DNA of 64,000 nucleotides from Xanthostigma xanthostigma (Eukaryota; Arthropoda; Insecta; Raphidioptera; Raphidiidae). Under the pieces are notes generated by a model. It saw nothing but the letters and a program-made list of their open reading frames with translations, was not told where the DNA came from and did no database searches. Positions 43,898 through 55,630 of this stretch are shown piece after piece. The first letter of the stretch is position 1, and the number at the start of each line of letters is the position of its first letter. Location of the stretch: contig OY754473.1 in the NCBI GenBank assembly GCA_963575645.1, positions 4,092,001-4,156,000 of the forward strand, read 5' to 3'. Both the position numbers and the translations under genes were made by a program.

Positions 43898-44442
43898 ATA
43901 TATGTTACGGTTAATACGAGAAACTAGTTAATTCGCGAATTAACCGGCTAATACCCGAATTAACCAATACAGCCGGTTATTACCAAAGAAAGAAATATGA
44001 TTTAACAATTTTCGCAAATTATTCGGTTAAAACGCGAATTAGACAATATGATCGGTTATATCCGATAGCTCTTGGCTCTTTCGCGAATTAGCCGGATAAT
44101 ATGTTAAGTAAGCAATTAACCTCAAATTCATAGACGTGCGTATAAGTAGTGAGCTGTAATTTTTATTAAAATAATACACAATAACAAATGTTCTCCAAAT
44201 AAAATAAAACAACACTGATAAAAAACAAATAGATTTATCATAAAAATAAGAATACCCTGTTTAAATAACCGGTATGAGACAATAAACGTTTTATACGGTT
44301 GCTTTTGGATAATTCGCGTTTTAACCTGCTTGCACTTGATAATAGGCAAAAAAGCGAGAAACTAAGACATATTCGGCATTTATCCTTGACGCCGGTTAAT
44401 TCGCGAATAAACCAGTTTCTCGTATTAGCCGTAACATATATT
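43898..44442. mobile_element. TIR element with repeated TTCGCGAATTA motifs
   Basis: Ends ATATATGTTACGGTTAATAC and GTATTAGCCGTAACATATAT. The motif CGCGAATTA / AATTAACCGG recurs at least six times across the interior, in varied forms. No ORF. Family not recognised. Confidence 0.7.
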
Positions 44443-44475
44443 TTTTACATTTTTCTAAATAATAGTTATCCTCAA

Positions 44476-44957
44476 CTAGCGGCCCGGTCTGGCTTCGCTC
44501 GACTTTGTAGATTGCTACCGTTTTTTCGTCGACTTACGTTGCAAAATTGATAGCCACGAAAACCGCCATTAAAATCGGTATAGTAAGCTATCCTTAAAAG
44601 ACAGACATATGCCATTGCGGACTTTTCTGTAGACCTATAAAAGAGGAACAATTCCACCATACATTGTTTTGTTACATCTCAAAGGGATTAGGCAGCGTTT
44701 TCGATGAAAGCTCCCGCGGTCGACCTGATTTTTTCTGACATCTTCAACAATCATCGTCATAATATTTCAACTAATTTACACAACACTTTAATGAATTATA
44801 CACATAAACCTTTCTTGTTTATCGCTCAGAAAGAGCGATAAACGAGAAAGGTTTAACCGTATGAAAATCCGTTCGGTAGTTTTTGACTTTATCGCGTTCA
44901 GACAGACAGACAGTCGCGGCGGCGGGGGGGACTTTGTTTTATAATATGTAGGATATG
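44476..44957 (+). repeat. Dispersed repeat family L, copy 1
   Basis: Head CTAGCGGCCCGGTCTGGCTT, tail CAGACAGACAGTCGCGG...TTTTATAATATGTAGGAT. Heads of the same type occur at about 11375 and 48930. Retroelement-like remnant. Confidence 0.6.
44806..44854. repeat. Hairpin with 22-bp stem
   Basis: AAACCTTTCTTGTTTATCGC... faces its complement with one mismatch around an AGAAA loop. It sits inside family L and is absent from other L heads seen here. Probably a template-switch duplication. Confidence 0.7.
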
Positions 44958-45480
44958 TTGTTTTAATGCAACATAAACACTATATCTCCTTAACTGTCAC
45001 GCGCCCAACGAACGTTTGGCGGAATTATCTGTAAACAAATGGAATTAATACATGACCGATTTTTGATAAATTAATTCCGTTAAGTACGGATAGTGACGTA
45101 ATGGAAACTTAATAAAAAAAACTTATTTAATAACTGTTTTAATAAATCATAAATATCGTTCGTTAATAGCATATTCGTATTCCACGCAAGGCGTGTCGAA
45201 CAACTAAACTTTCGATTTCTTTAGCAAATCTTCTCAGCAAGTCCGTCTTTTTAGACTGAATGTGGTCAAAATTTATGATCGTTTATTTGCATATGAAAGT
45301 GCAATTCATAATAAAATGAACAGAAGATGAAAGTTTTGTTTCTTACAAATTAGATTATAAGCATCAGAAAAAAAATCAATAGGTATTCCAAAGGTGAAAT
45401 ACTTTATTAAACCTCAAGAGCTAGGAAGCGAATTTTTGAAAAGCATGGTTTAAATACAGTAAAATATTAAAATTATTTTA
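44958..45480. other. Intergenic or intronic stretch
   Basis: AT-rich; nothing recognised. Confidence 0.35.
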
Positions 45481-45687
45481 TTCTTCATACCTCGATCGCA
45501 AGTGCGTACTTTCGGCACCAATTGTAAGGCAGAAAGTCTAACATTTACTCCTTGGAGGGATTACACGCACCGATGCGGGAAGTTCGTACGTTCGGGCGAT
45601 CGTAAAGTAAAAACAACCAATCAACTTTTTATGTTGTTAATTAATTAATATATTTAATAAGCGTGCTTACGACCGAGGTATGAAGAA
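45481..45687. repeat. Short inverted-repeat element
   Basis: TTCTTCATACCTCG at the left faces CGAGGTATGAAGAA at the right. About 207 bp, no ORF. Confidence 0.6.
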
Positions 45688-45690
45688 AAA

Positions 45691-45802
45691 TAGTATACAC
45701 CACACTGGCCGAAAGTGTGACACCTTGCCCTTCGCGCCATGATGTCTGAGGCGAAGCAGGGCAAGCATATCACACTTTCGGCCAGTCTGGGGTAATATAC
45801 TA
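45691..45802. repeat. Short foldback palindrome
   Basis: TAGTATACACCACACTGGCC and CACACTTTCGGCCAGTCTGG arms of about 45 bp with a short GC-rich loop. The arms share GGCCGAAAGTGTGA and TTGCCCT / AGGGCAA. Confidence 0.75.
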
Positions 45803-46269
45803 TTAAATTCAGTGTAAACTCTATATATCGAAATTGAAGAGACCGAATCGTTTGGACACAATACCCACCCCCACCACCTCATCCCTTAGCAGGAGGAAGG
45901 GGTGACTTTTGTTTTTTAAATGAAAACCCCCATTTTTTATGGTGGGATACTGGTTATTGTGTTAAATAATTTTTGTCTGAACTTTTCTTCAATTCGGCTT
46001 GTAGTTTTTTTACCAAAACGCTCATTAAAAAAAATCATTATTAGCGATTTGCAAAAAAAATACAAGCTAAATAAAAATAGTTGGCAAAACCAAAAGTGCA
46101 CATCCCGCAAGTTTTCCACTGTATGATAAAAAAAACAATTGAAAAAATATTCTTAAAAAGTTTAAAATTAAGATATTAAGTTTGAAAAAATAAAAAAAAA
46201 ATAAGAACTATACATAATATAATATATAATTAATATCAAGTGGAATAAAGTGGAATAGAAAAAAAAATA
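45803..46269. other. Stretch without recognised genes
   Basis: A fragment TTCAGTGTAAACTCTATATA at about 45810 matches the Tigger-like end. Otherwise AT-rich. Confidence 0.35.
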
Positions 46270-46345
46270 AAAATAAATTATTTCGTAAGGAATCGAACCC
46301 AGGACCTTTCCCTTGTGGATCTAACGTCATAACCATTGCGCCACG
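46270..46345 (-). pseudogene. tRNA-like sequence, degenerate
   Basis: Minus strand reads CTTCGTGGCGCAATGGTTAT (box A-like) and GGTCCTGGGTTCGATTCC (box B-like). Arms do not pair well, so it is a tRNA pseudogene or SINE head. Confidence 0.4.
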
Positions 46346-46810
46346 AAGCTTGCTATGCGTTTGGATGTTATTACGATATACAAGTGTAGCACTATATTTA
46401 CACAGGAACTATTGTTTTTTCAAACTACTAGCTGTCAAAAATAATAAAATAAAACTGTTTATAAAAATTAAACTATTGAACACATTTTAGTGAATTTAAA
46501 TAGGGTTCTGGTCTGATAGTAAACAAAGTGAATAAAATATAACCCAAGGCAATCCGACCAAAATTGCGATCTGTAGAGTCGTGACGTACATACGTACGTA
46601 CAGACCAACCGACAACTGCTGTTTGAGATTTTCAATTACAATTTTAATAGTATTTATGAACTCCAATTGATTTAAAAATGGCTCTATTTTATAGATCAGA
46701 ATCTCCTCTTTTCAAAAAGCCTTAATTTGAATGGATTTCGTGTGAAATTAACTTAGATATAACTTCTTATATGAACGAAAGTCAGCTCTGATGCACAAAG
46801 CGATAATAAA
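46346..46810. other. Stretch without recognised genes
   Basis: AT-rich; nothing recognised apart from a short CGTACATACGTACGTAC tract. Confidence 0.35.
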
Positions 46811-46839
46811 GCACATACCGCTAGTTTAGCGGTATGTGC
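46811..46839. repeat. Perfect 13-bp hairpin
   Basis: GCACATACCGCTA, loop GTT, TAGCGGTATGTGC. Confidence 0.85.
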
Positions 46840-46920
46840 AATAAAATGTTAATTTTCATTAAAAAAAATCTATAATAATAAAACGTCCTAAGTTTAACGG
46901 TTTAACGTGTTTTTTTTATA

Positions 46921-47568
46921 CAGCGTGTCCACGGAAGTTCTTTACAAATGGAATTTTTTTTTGTTAATTATTGAAGCAAAAATTTTTTTCTGTGGAAAAG
47001 TTCTGCTTCGTCCAAAACCTCTAAAACACTAAAGAAAATTTTCTTCGGTCTAAAGTTATACGAGGGAAATCAAAAAGTTTTATTTGACTAAAAATAAAAA
47101 TTATCTGTGATATTCAAGATTTTCGAAAAATTAGTTACATAATCAAATTCAATTCAAAATAATAACATAACAAAGGAATTGCATGCAGTACATCAAAAAT
47201 TTGATTATTCAGAAATTGGTGATATGCCTCCGAATTGAGATTATGTCGAAAAAAATAAGGTCCAATTATTCGATTATTAAAAATACCAGCCCATACGTTT
47301 GTCTTGAATGAATTAGAAGTTATGTTATTATTTTGAATTAAATTTGATTATGTAACTAATTTTACGAAAATCTTGAATATCACAGATAATTTTTATTTTT
47401 AGTAAAATAAAACTTTTTGATTTCCCTCGTATAACTTTAGGCCGAAAAAAATTTTCTTTGGTGTTTTAGAGGTTTTGGACGAAGCAGAACTTTTCCACAG
47501 AAAAAAATTTTTGCTCCAATAATTAATAAAAAAAAATCCATTTGTAAAGAACTTCCGTGGACACGCTG
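46921..47568. mobile_element. Foldback IS630-Tc1-mariner-type element with transposase fragment
   Basis: Arms of about 250 bp (46921-47170 and 47321-47568) start CAGCGTGTCCACGGAAGTTC and are bordered by TA (46919-46920, 47569-47570). They are nearly identical. The 150-bp centre codes for part of a transposase on the minus strand. Confidence 0.88.
47171..47317 (-). pseudogene. Internal transposase fragment of the DDE type
   Basis: 49 open codons: SNSFKTNVWAGIFNNRIIGP, YFFRHNLNSEAYHQFL and NNQIFDVLHAIPL. The order VWAGI...IIGPYFF...LN...Y..FL is the region following the first catalytic Asp in IS630-Tc1-mariner transposases. No start, no stop, and flanked by foldback arms. Confidence 0.75.
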
Positions 47569-47570
47569 TA

Positions 47571-48929
47571 TTTAACTATAATTGTATCCTTTTGAGGTAT
47601 AGGTATGTAAAAATCATCAAATAATAACACGGGATTAAGAAACTTCAATGAATGCATTATTATATAAATAAATCGATCGTTAAGATGTTCTACTCGACTT
47701 GTGCATAATAAAAGAAACGATTTAACATAAAATATACGGTTGCGTAAAAGAGTGGGCCGCAACTATCCACCGATGATGACTCGGTTAATTCTTTAATTCT
47801 CTTTCCGTTTTCTATAATTTATTTACTATACTTTTGATTTGTTTCCGCTTTTCATTTTCATGAATACCAACTGCTAATTGGATTAGTATAACAAATAAAT
47901 GCGTAACAATAAAAAAACACTCTTACGCAATCATTACATCTATTGTTTTACAATAAATAATTATATTGTTGATTTAATAAACCACAAACTTAGGTACATA
48001 ATTGGGCTTTTGAATGAAATTTTTTTTTGTCATAAATGGAAAGATCGTATATAAGTTTTATAACAAAACTATTTTTCTTTTTTTTATTTTCGTTATAATT
48101 CAAAAGTTATATCAAATTAAAAATAAATTTTTGTACCCAGTTCCGAGAACGCGCCGACATTTCCCGAACATAATGTGACGTCATAATGGTAATTTATATT
48201 ATTATAATAATAATACATGTAGAAGCCATTGATAGTATACTGCGTACCTATATATACATTTTAACATTATGACGTCACAACTGTCAAAAACAATTTTAGT
48301 GCGTTTGCAGTCACGTGATTTTTTTAAATATTTTATCAATTTTAAATTGCTTATAATTAATTTAAAAAAAGTTTTTTGAAAGTTTTTCGCATCGATATTA
48401 TCAATATTATTTATAATAAAGTTTTAAAATACAATAAAAAAATCGATAATTATTTTTTTTTTCAAAAGCCTAATTGCTTAGGGATCAAACCACGAGGAGA
48501 TTCTATGTATTTCGTTTATAGTACGCGCCACGAATCTAAAAGTCTGTTGAAAAACTACAAACTCGCAACTCAACATAACTAAAATAACAATAACAACTTG
48601 ACAATATAGGGTACTCGACTGTACTTTAAAGCAAGAAAGCGACAAGTGAAAAAAGGCAACGAGCGATCACGGCCAATCACCGACGAGCGCACGTTACGTG
48701 CAGGTAGTAGTCTATAGTCTATATTCTATAATATCTCTATGTTTGATGCAGTAGCAAAGTATGCTGATTACAGTGTTTCGTATCTAATTGATTAACGAAA
48801 ATTATTATTGTACGAGATTCATTAGACGATTAGCCAATCTGTCACGCCGATATAAATTCTCTACGAATGTTAGCGCGAGCCGGTCACGCTTTCGCCGTCT
48901 ACGGCCGGCGTGCCTTCTTTATTAGCAGA
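47571..48929. other. Stretch without recognised genes
   Basis: AT-rich. GTGACGTCATAATGG at about 48176 faces ATTATGACGTCAC at about 48268, a possible small inverted element. No exon supported. Confidence 0.35.
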
Positions 48930-48965
48930 CTAGCGGCCCGGTCCGGCTTCGCCCGGATTTGTATT
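48930..48965 (+). repeat. Family L head fragment
   Basis: CTAGCGGCCCGGTCCGGCTT matches the head of 44476-44957. Confidence 0.6.
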
Positions 48966-50015
48966 GACTGCCAATTAAGGGGGGGCACCTAGTGTAACAG
49001 CTCAAAAAAAAACCGCTTATTTCAAACATTTTTTTTAGACTAACTATACTTGTATGATATGTTAATGAATTAGGCCTTATAGAACAGCTTTTAAAGTTTT
49101 TTCGGTACAAAATGGCGGCGTGGTAAGCATTTCTATCAGGTGCGATGTTCATTTTGTGGGCGTAATTACAGCCCTTAGAGTGAACCTGGAACACCCATTC
49201 AAAAAATTTCTTGTTAATAACATTCATAATTCGTAGTTAAACCTATAAAATATGTAAAAAAATGAAAAAGAAGTATTTAATTTGAAGTTTGAAAAACATT
49301 TTTCATTTTTCGCATAAAATGTCGACCTATAAACATTTATAAATCAAATTTTTAACAATAATTTACCAAACAAGTAGGTTCAACTACGAATAAAAGTTGT
49401 TTTTTATATCTGGTAAAAATTTCGGCCCATAATCTTCAATAGTTTTTTAGATATTACGCCATAAAATTTCGAAAATGATGTTTTAAGAAAAACGCCTTTA
49501 AAAAAATTAGGTTTGATAGTGAACAAATTTGTAATTAATACCCTAACTATTAACGTAAAAAATCTCGTTTTGAAATTTTGTAGGCTTGTTCTACATAAGA
49601 TTTGATCATTTCTAAGCAAAAAAAATCTTTTTTTTGAGCTGTTGCACTAGGAAACGCGTTCAATTTAACTAACCAAAATAAATTCCCAGAAGCACAACTG
49701 TTGCACAAGGAACCGACCACACAACGGCATGGTACGCCACTGACCTGGGCACTCACACTTCGGTAATGTTCGGTTCTCGGCATATGTATATTTCGCATTT
49801 ATCTATTTTTTTTTATAATCACCTCAAAAACTGTAAACAATTTCATTTCTCTTTTAACGGACGTCTAAAGTTATTCTTCCGTTATCTTTACAAAAACAAT
49901 TACCGTGATTGTAAAATTAGTCATAAAAATTAATAACGTTTCGTTTAATTTCTCAATGATAAACGCGAGACTAGAAACAGAAACGAAACAGAAAAAAACA
50001 CTTTCTTTTATTTTC
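48966..50015. other. Stretch without recognised genes
   Basis: AT-rich, with imperfect TTGCACAAGGAA / TTGCACTAGGAA repeats at 49640-49710. No exon or RNA gene supported. Confidence 0.35.
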
Positions 50016-50164
50016 ACGCCATCGTTCAATTGTTTTTATTGCAGCTATTTTGTTTAAAACAAAGTTATTAACACTGTCGCCACGGCATTCTCAAATATAA
50101 CAAAACAATGCCGAATAGTGATTGTATTTTTGTGAGAAAATTAACTTAACAATTGAACGGTGGC
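50016..50164. repeat. Short inverted-repeat element
   Basis: CGCCATCGTTCAATTGTT faces AACAATTGAACGGTGGC. About 150 bp. Confidence 0.6.
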
Positions 50165-50509
50165 TTAAAAGCGATACCAACAGCGGGGGGCACTGTGCAA
50201 GAATTACAAAATTGCAACAAAGTAACAAAAAAAAACATCATGCAGTTCTTACATCATAACATATGCTAAGAATAATCTAGGTAATGTCTATCCGTAAAAA
50301 ACCAAATTAAAAATTTTGAAAAACCCACTACGAATGTAAATGTTGCAATAGAAAAAGAATTAAATAAAATTCTAAAATCCCCCAACTTCACGCAGGTAAG
50401 TACCTAATCAAAGAAAATCCGTCGAGGGCTGCCATTCGCTGATTTTTAATTTTGTAGAGATTTTGTAAAGTGTGTTCAGATGGTCTAGCCGAATTAACGT
50501 AGGTACTCA

Positions 50510-50600
50510 GTGTAGCTATATCTGGTAGCCTAGCTGTCGAATCGCGTTATGTGCGAGAGTGCTCATAATTTTTTTAATAAATGTTCAAATGTATTGCTGT
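50510..50600 (+). repeat. Fragment of the 13949-14260 repeat
   Basis: Shares GTAGCTATATCTG, AGCCTAGC and GTGCGAGAGT with the second half of that repeat. Confidence 0.55.
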
Positions 50601-50944
50601 GAAAAGCACTAGTAACGGACGCTTGTCAGATCTGTTGGTGCGTAGCACGTTTGTTATGGTTTTTGCGATTCTTTTCAGTTCAGCTCCTCCTAGGGGGCGT
50701 TACCATCGTAATATCTATCTAAGAACCATCGCAGATGAATTAGCCTTTACAGAAAACCGCAACTGAATTAATCAAACCATTTTCCAGATAAATGGCGACA
50801 TTCGAGTGCACAAACAATCGAACAATCTCTCAGGCTAAATGCATATACCTTCGTCGTTCCCAGTGAAGAGGTCTTGCCCAGAGCCCCAAATTACGGCCCT
50901 GGGCGCATTTATTCACACTTGACCAGCCTTGTTAAAAACGAGAC

Positions 50945-51690
50945 AAAAAAAATTGGTTGTCTGTAAAGTTGGTTTACGAACGATAGTTTTACGTGATAAC
51001 GTATTCCGCTCGAATATCATATTTAATAATCACGCACAGGGTCAGGCGGAACGTTAGGAACGTTACACTTTTTCGTGCATGCAGCCGGTGTTTCATCTTT
51101 TTATATTGACGTGATTCATCAATTTATAAGACGTTATCACGTCAATAATTTATGTTCTATTTCTCCTATCTTCTACATATAATAATTATATTAATGCGAA
51201 TCTATCATATTGCATCTTTCGCTTCAAATTTAGGTTAATTTTATTTATTTAAATTACTCACCACCTATAATAATAATTGTTTTTTTTTTAACTTTCTTTC
51301 TTTCGTATTTATTTTAAGTCTCAAAGATTAACTGTCATAATATTTTGAAAACAATTGTTTCATTTTTTATATAAAATTCCAAAACCTACTTAGGTACAAT
51401 ATTTAAGTATTTTCATACGTCAAAAAATTGATTTTTATAATGATAAAATTTGTAAGAAAACGATTTTTTCGAGAGATGAGACCTAGCTAAAACGATTTTT
51501 TGCTCCCCAAAATCCATTTTCAGTAAATTTCATCCAAATCGTTAGGGCCGTTTTCGAGAAAAGCACGCACAGGGTCAGGCGGAACGTTAGGAACATTACA
51601 CTTTTTCGTGCATGCAGCCGGTGTTTCATCAATTTATAAGATTGGTGATTCATCAATTTATAAGACGTTATCACGTCAAAAGATTTTTTT
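50945..51690. repeat. Dispersed repeat family K, long copy 1
   Basis: Contains the core of 41158-41361 and a further 400-bp body that also occurs at 55937-56538 (TTGCATCTTTCGCTTCAAAT, CGTCAAAAAATTGATTTTTA). The core end segment (GGTCAGGCGGAACGTTAGGA) occurs twice within the unit. Confidence 0.75.
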
Positions 51691-52206
51691 TAAATCTAAT
51701 CTTATCAAGTTTTGTGTGAAGCCCTTATAAACCCTGAATTTATTGACTGTAGACAACTTCTCTTATAAGCGGTTGTGTTAAACGAAAGTTTTGTAATAAC
51801 ATTATCATTGATCTATATTTAACGGCCTCCGATTAAGGATAGTTGATTAAAACTACGAGAACAAAAATATGCATCGGTCGCTTATCTGAAGTGCATGCAA
51901 CGTGCAAAAGAGATTTCTCTCTAAAAGACTCGAACGTTTGTAGAGAAACGGAGCCCGCACCGCGACCTTGCCGATTGCAGACCGCGTGCGTGCATAGGTT
52001 AGGACACATGGGTGGCAAACCTTTCGACACCTACGTGCCAATTTTTTTCAAAAATGTTTAATGTAGCCATAACGTGTCGACAAGCGATCAAAGAAATTTA
52101 GTTGTCAAAAAAATGAATCAAACATAATAATTTTAATAATACATTGAGCGCCATTTTTTATTCGGTGATAGTCAATTGTTTTCGGCATCTAGCATATTTT
52201 TAATAA
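51691..52206. other. Stretch without recognised genes
   Basis: A more GC-rich block at 51870-52030 shows no coding frame with splice support. Nothing recognised. Confidence 0.35.
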
Positions 52207-52402
52207 CAGTGTAAACTTTATATAGCGACATCTGGAATTATTGAGAGAAACCATGGAAAACCTCAACAAGACGGTCGGGTACAGGAATTACCGTTTCTCG
52301 GCGAGAGGCAGCAGGAAAAAGTCCCGGCCACATCTGCCTCCGCCGGGATTCGGACGCGGTACCTCCCGAATGCGAGTCTAGTGATTTCACCACCCCGCTC
52401 GG
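52207..52402 (-). repeat. Tigger-like end fragment joined to a SINE-like fragment
   Basis: 52207-52226 is AGTGTAAACTTTATATAGCG, an end of the Tigger-like family. 52230-52402 is the tRNA-derived repeat on the minus strand, with GTACCTCCCGAATGCGAGTC. Confidence 0.6.
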
Positions 52403-52815
52403 TAGAAAACCTAATATAGTCCGTGGCGTTTGGCCTCAAGAGGGCCTCGCACGAAGCCATGGGCGAGGGCCCGCTTTGCCCACGCAATCACGATTCGATT
52501 CAGCCCAGCAATGTTCAGTTCGAGCAAATAACTTTCATAACGGACAGGTGATTAATTTATTTTAATGGATTATTATGTCTTACGAAGCCCAAGATAAGTC
52601 ATCCGTAACAGAATAATATGAATTACGAATGCCGGAATTATAATACAATTAATATCAACAAACGGGTTCGTCGTCTGTACTTGCGTTGACATTACACCGA
52701 GATTTTATAGTCGCGCATGCAATATTCGCGTGTTTTTATTAACACTGGGTCATTTTTTAGAATCCTTTCAACATACACTTTTCTCTAAATGTATTTATTC
52801 TTTGATTCTTTTATA

Positions 52816-53366
52816 CAGTATGTAAACACGTAAGGTGCACATAAGGAAATAAACATTGGAAAAAAATGACTGGATCAGAGTGAGCCTTGAAATCTTGTTT
52901 TTCGATTTGACAGATAATATTCTTTTGCAAAATGAATGTGTATACTACCGAAGAAAATATTCAAATGATTACAACATAATCGGACTTTTTTTATTAATGG
53001 GACATTAAATTCCCAAAAATACTTAAATATGGCGCGAGATCAAATATCTCCGCCTATTCGTGTTGAACCTAAAGACATTGGGTCACTGATTTACCAACGC
53101 GCATACGTCATAGCAGTCAGACAATTTTTGAATGAAATGTTTCCAAACAGATGAAGTTGTTTTTTTGTTTTATTTTTGTACAAAAAAATTAAAATAATGA
53201 TTTATAAGAGCTTTTTATTATTAAAAAAGCCAAGCAAAATAAAAATAAATCAAAATAAAATAGAAATCCTCAAGATAACCACGATAATTAATAATAAATG
53301 CATCTGATCCAAGTATTTTTTCCCAATGCTAATTTCCCTATGTGCACCTTACGCGTTTACATACTG
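52816..53366 (+). mobile_element. IS630-Tc1-mariner-type miniature element with transposase fragment
   Basis: Ends CAGTATGTAAACACGTAAGG and CGTTTACATACTG with TA on each side; the inverted match extends over about 40 bp (GGTGCACATA). Interior retains coding sequence at 52981-53154. Confidence 0.85.
52981..53154 (+). pseudogene. Transposase fragment lacking the catalytic QQDGAP block
   Basis: 57 codons and a stop: RTFFINGTLNSQKYLNMARD, QISPPIRVEPKDIGSLIYQR, AYVIAVRQFLNEMFPNR. The first and last parts match the layout FFxxGTLNxxxYLxML... and ...AVRQFLNExFPNRW of IS630-Tc1-mariner transposases, where a W-Q-Q-D-G-A block with the second catalytic Asp should lie between. That block is altered or lost. 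Confidence 0.7.
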
Positions 53367-53762
53367 TATGTAAAATATATTATCAACAAACTCTTCAGCT
53401 TTATATATTTAGTACCTATAGATTAGAAAGATAACTACAATATTACGATTGAAATTCATATGGATTATGTAAAATGACCATTATGACGTTGACATGGTAA
53501 TGTTGTGATCAAAGATGAAAGTTGCCGATACTACTTTAATAACATAACATAAAAATTCAGTTGACATTTAATAAGAAAAGTCATAATTTTCTTATCAAAA
53601 ACGCCTCTCTATTATGCAATAATAAGAATGACATTCGAGTTGACGTTATAAAAAATAATTATATTCTTGCCTGACCGATTTGATAACATGGGAAATTTTT
53701 TTATGACACTAATTTGTCAGTTATAACATTGTTACAAGAGTTTCAAAATCAATGCTATCTAT

Positions 53763-54345
53763 ATATACTAATATTATAAAGAGGTAAAGTTTGTAAGTTG
53801 GGATGTAGGAAGTAATCTCCGAAACTACTCATCCGATTTAAAACATTTTTTTCACCAAGATTTGGAATGGACCTTCAGGATGGATAGGCTATACCAGAGG
53901 TGGGGAACCTTTTTACCATTAGAGGCCACATTTAAATTAGGCAGCAATAAGAGAGGCCGCATAAGCTGATTGACCTAAAAAAGTGACTTTTGTGAAATTA
54001 TTATAGTTTTTCTATAGATTTAACAATTTATTGCATTATATAGAAAAAATAAAATATAATACTACAAAATTTTAAATATAATATACATATAAAGCAAGGT
54101 GTGACAGTCAAATGGGAGATCTGAAACTAGACTAGTATTCTGACGTCATGTTACAATATGACTGTTTTTGGCGGGATTTTCCGCGCAACTGTCATGGCGT
54201 TGATGTACAATAGTTGTTTGAAACGAACTCTACCATTTTGAAATAGGTGGCAAAGGGCCGCACAAGAACCTCGCGGAGGCCGCATGCGGCCTCGAGGCCG
54301 CAGGTTCCCCACCTCTGGGCTATACCACTAGTTAAGTAATAGAGC
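53763..54345 (+). repeat. Dispersed repeat family B, copy 2, split by a hAT element
   Basis: Begins TACTAATATTATAAAGAGG as at 6643 and is broken at 53895 by the hAT element. Confidence 0.65.
53895..54317. mobile_element. hAT-type miniature element with exact 8-bp target duplication
   Basis: Ends CAGAGGTGGGGAACC and GGTTCCCCACCTCTG are perfect inverted repeats. Flanks 53887-53894 and 54318-54325 are both GGCTATAC. The interior near the right end is CG-rich (GGCCGCATGCGGCCTCGAGG). No ORF. Confidence 0.92.
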
Positions 54346-54550
54346 ATTATGACTTAGTATTGATAATCAAGCTAGTACCCAGAACCACTACAAATGTTAA
54401 CCTACGTGCGACTTGCGCAGTCAATCAGCCATCAAATTTTAATCATGGACAAATGCCGCTAGAGTTGAAAACTAAATATTCCCATCAGATATTCGTATTT
54501 GCTTTGTCTAAAAATTGACATTTGTTATATCACTAATACACAGTTTAAAA

Positions 54551-55522
54551 GTTTACGCCGCTGCACACGAGGCTGGATTTGCCGCTAGATTCCTTGCTAG
54601 ATTTGCCTACTAGTTTTCTAACACTGGTTTTCTTGATTGCTTTTATGTGCTCGCTTCACACGAGACATCTTTTCAAGCTTGTTTTGTGGATGGATCTGGT
54701 GCGCGCGCAGTGACAGTTCAAATAATAAACACAGAGCAAAACGTGTCTGTTGTCTGGCTCTGAGCAGAACGACGCCATGTTGGTTTGTGGGCGTTTGTTC
54801 GTGTCGCCCACTGCTTCCTGATTGGTTCTTGCTCAGAGCTAGCAGCGGACCTAGCAAGAAAAATAGACCCTGTTCTAATTTTAAAAACCATCTTGTGAGC
54901 TCGCAGGCGAGCCCGCAGTGACGTCATTTCACAGAAGAAGTTGCAGCAGGGTTTCCAGTAGTGATATGTCCACATGACTCTTTATTGAAAGCTGGCTCCG
55001 TGCGCTCCGCTCACTAAAAAGAGTCGCTCAGAGCGAGTCGTTCAAAGGAGCGACACTAGACAGTACGCACTACACAAGAGTGCAGACTGCAGAGGTGTGA
55101 ACTGTCATCATACATGCTCAGGAGTCATGTAGCATTGTACAGCACAATACACACAATAATAAGCTTAACAATAATAATGTTTATTGTTACAATATTATAT
55201 CTTTGTCAACGACGTCAATGTGAATGGTTTAAGTCACTGTACGCTTAGTACTATTACACTTACAGTGTGTCATTCAACATTAAATGACTCGGCAAAGATA
55301 GCTCCGTACGTGCAAAGTTCACTAGTGCCTCTGTGGCCTGTGCTGTGTGCGCTCTGTAAATGTGCGAATGCAACAGTACAGAACAGCTCAGCACAGAGCA
55401 ATGACGCTCGGAGTGAGTCATTCACAAAAAAAAGAGCGACTCGCTCCGCTCCGAGAAAGGAGTCGTTCATTATTAACGACTCGCTCAGGAGCGACACATA
55501 ACTAATCTCCAGCGGCCTTTAG
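54551..55522. mobile_element. TIR miniature element family F, copy 2, with nested family G
   Basis: Left end TTTACGCCGCTGCACACGAG; right end CCAGCGGCCTTTAG. Interior is an inverse of 34980-35425. A complete family G element is inserted at 54959-55504. Confidence 0.75.
54959..55504 (+). mobile_element. hAT-like family G element, copy 2
   Basis: Ends TAGTGATATGTC and GACACATAACTA. Flanking 8-mers GTTTCCAG and ATCTCCAG are similar enough for a decayed duplication. Subterminal GAGTCGCTC / GAGCGACTC blocks. No ORF with coding character. Confidence 0.7.
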
Positions 55523-55630
55523 TCTGACGTTAGGCCACTTTGCTTTGAGGTCTGTGCGATTCGTTAAGTTTGCATAGAGAAATGACAGAGAACCTGATCG
55601 TAACTTTTACCATTTCAATACAACTTTTAC
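55523..55630. other. Short unannotated stretch
   Basis: Sequence between family F and the tentative exon; nothing recognised. Confidence 0.3.

Noticed and set aside
51843-52487. GC-richer ORFs at 51843-52061 and 52263-52487
   Set aside because: The second is the SINE-like repeat in reverse; the first has overlapping open frames on both strands and no splice support.
54618-54975. ORFs inside family F
   Set aside because: Shared with the other family F copy only at the nucleotide level, with frame disruptions; part of a miniature element.
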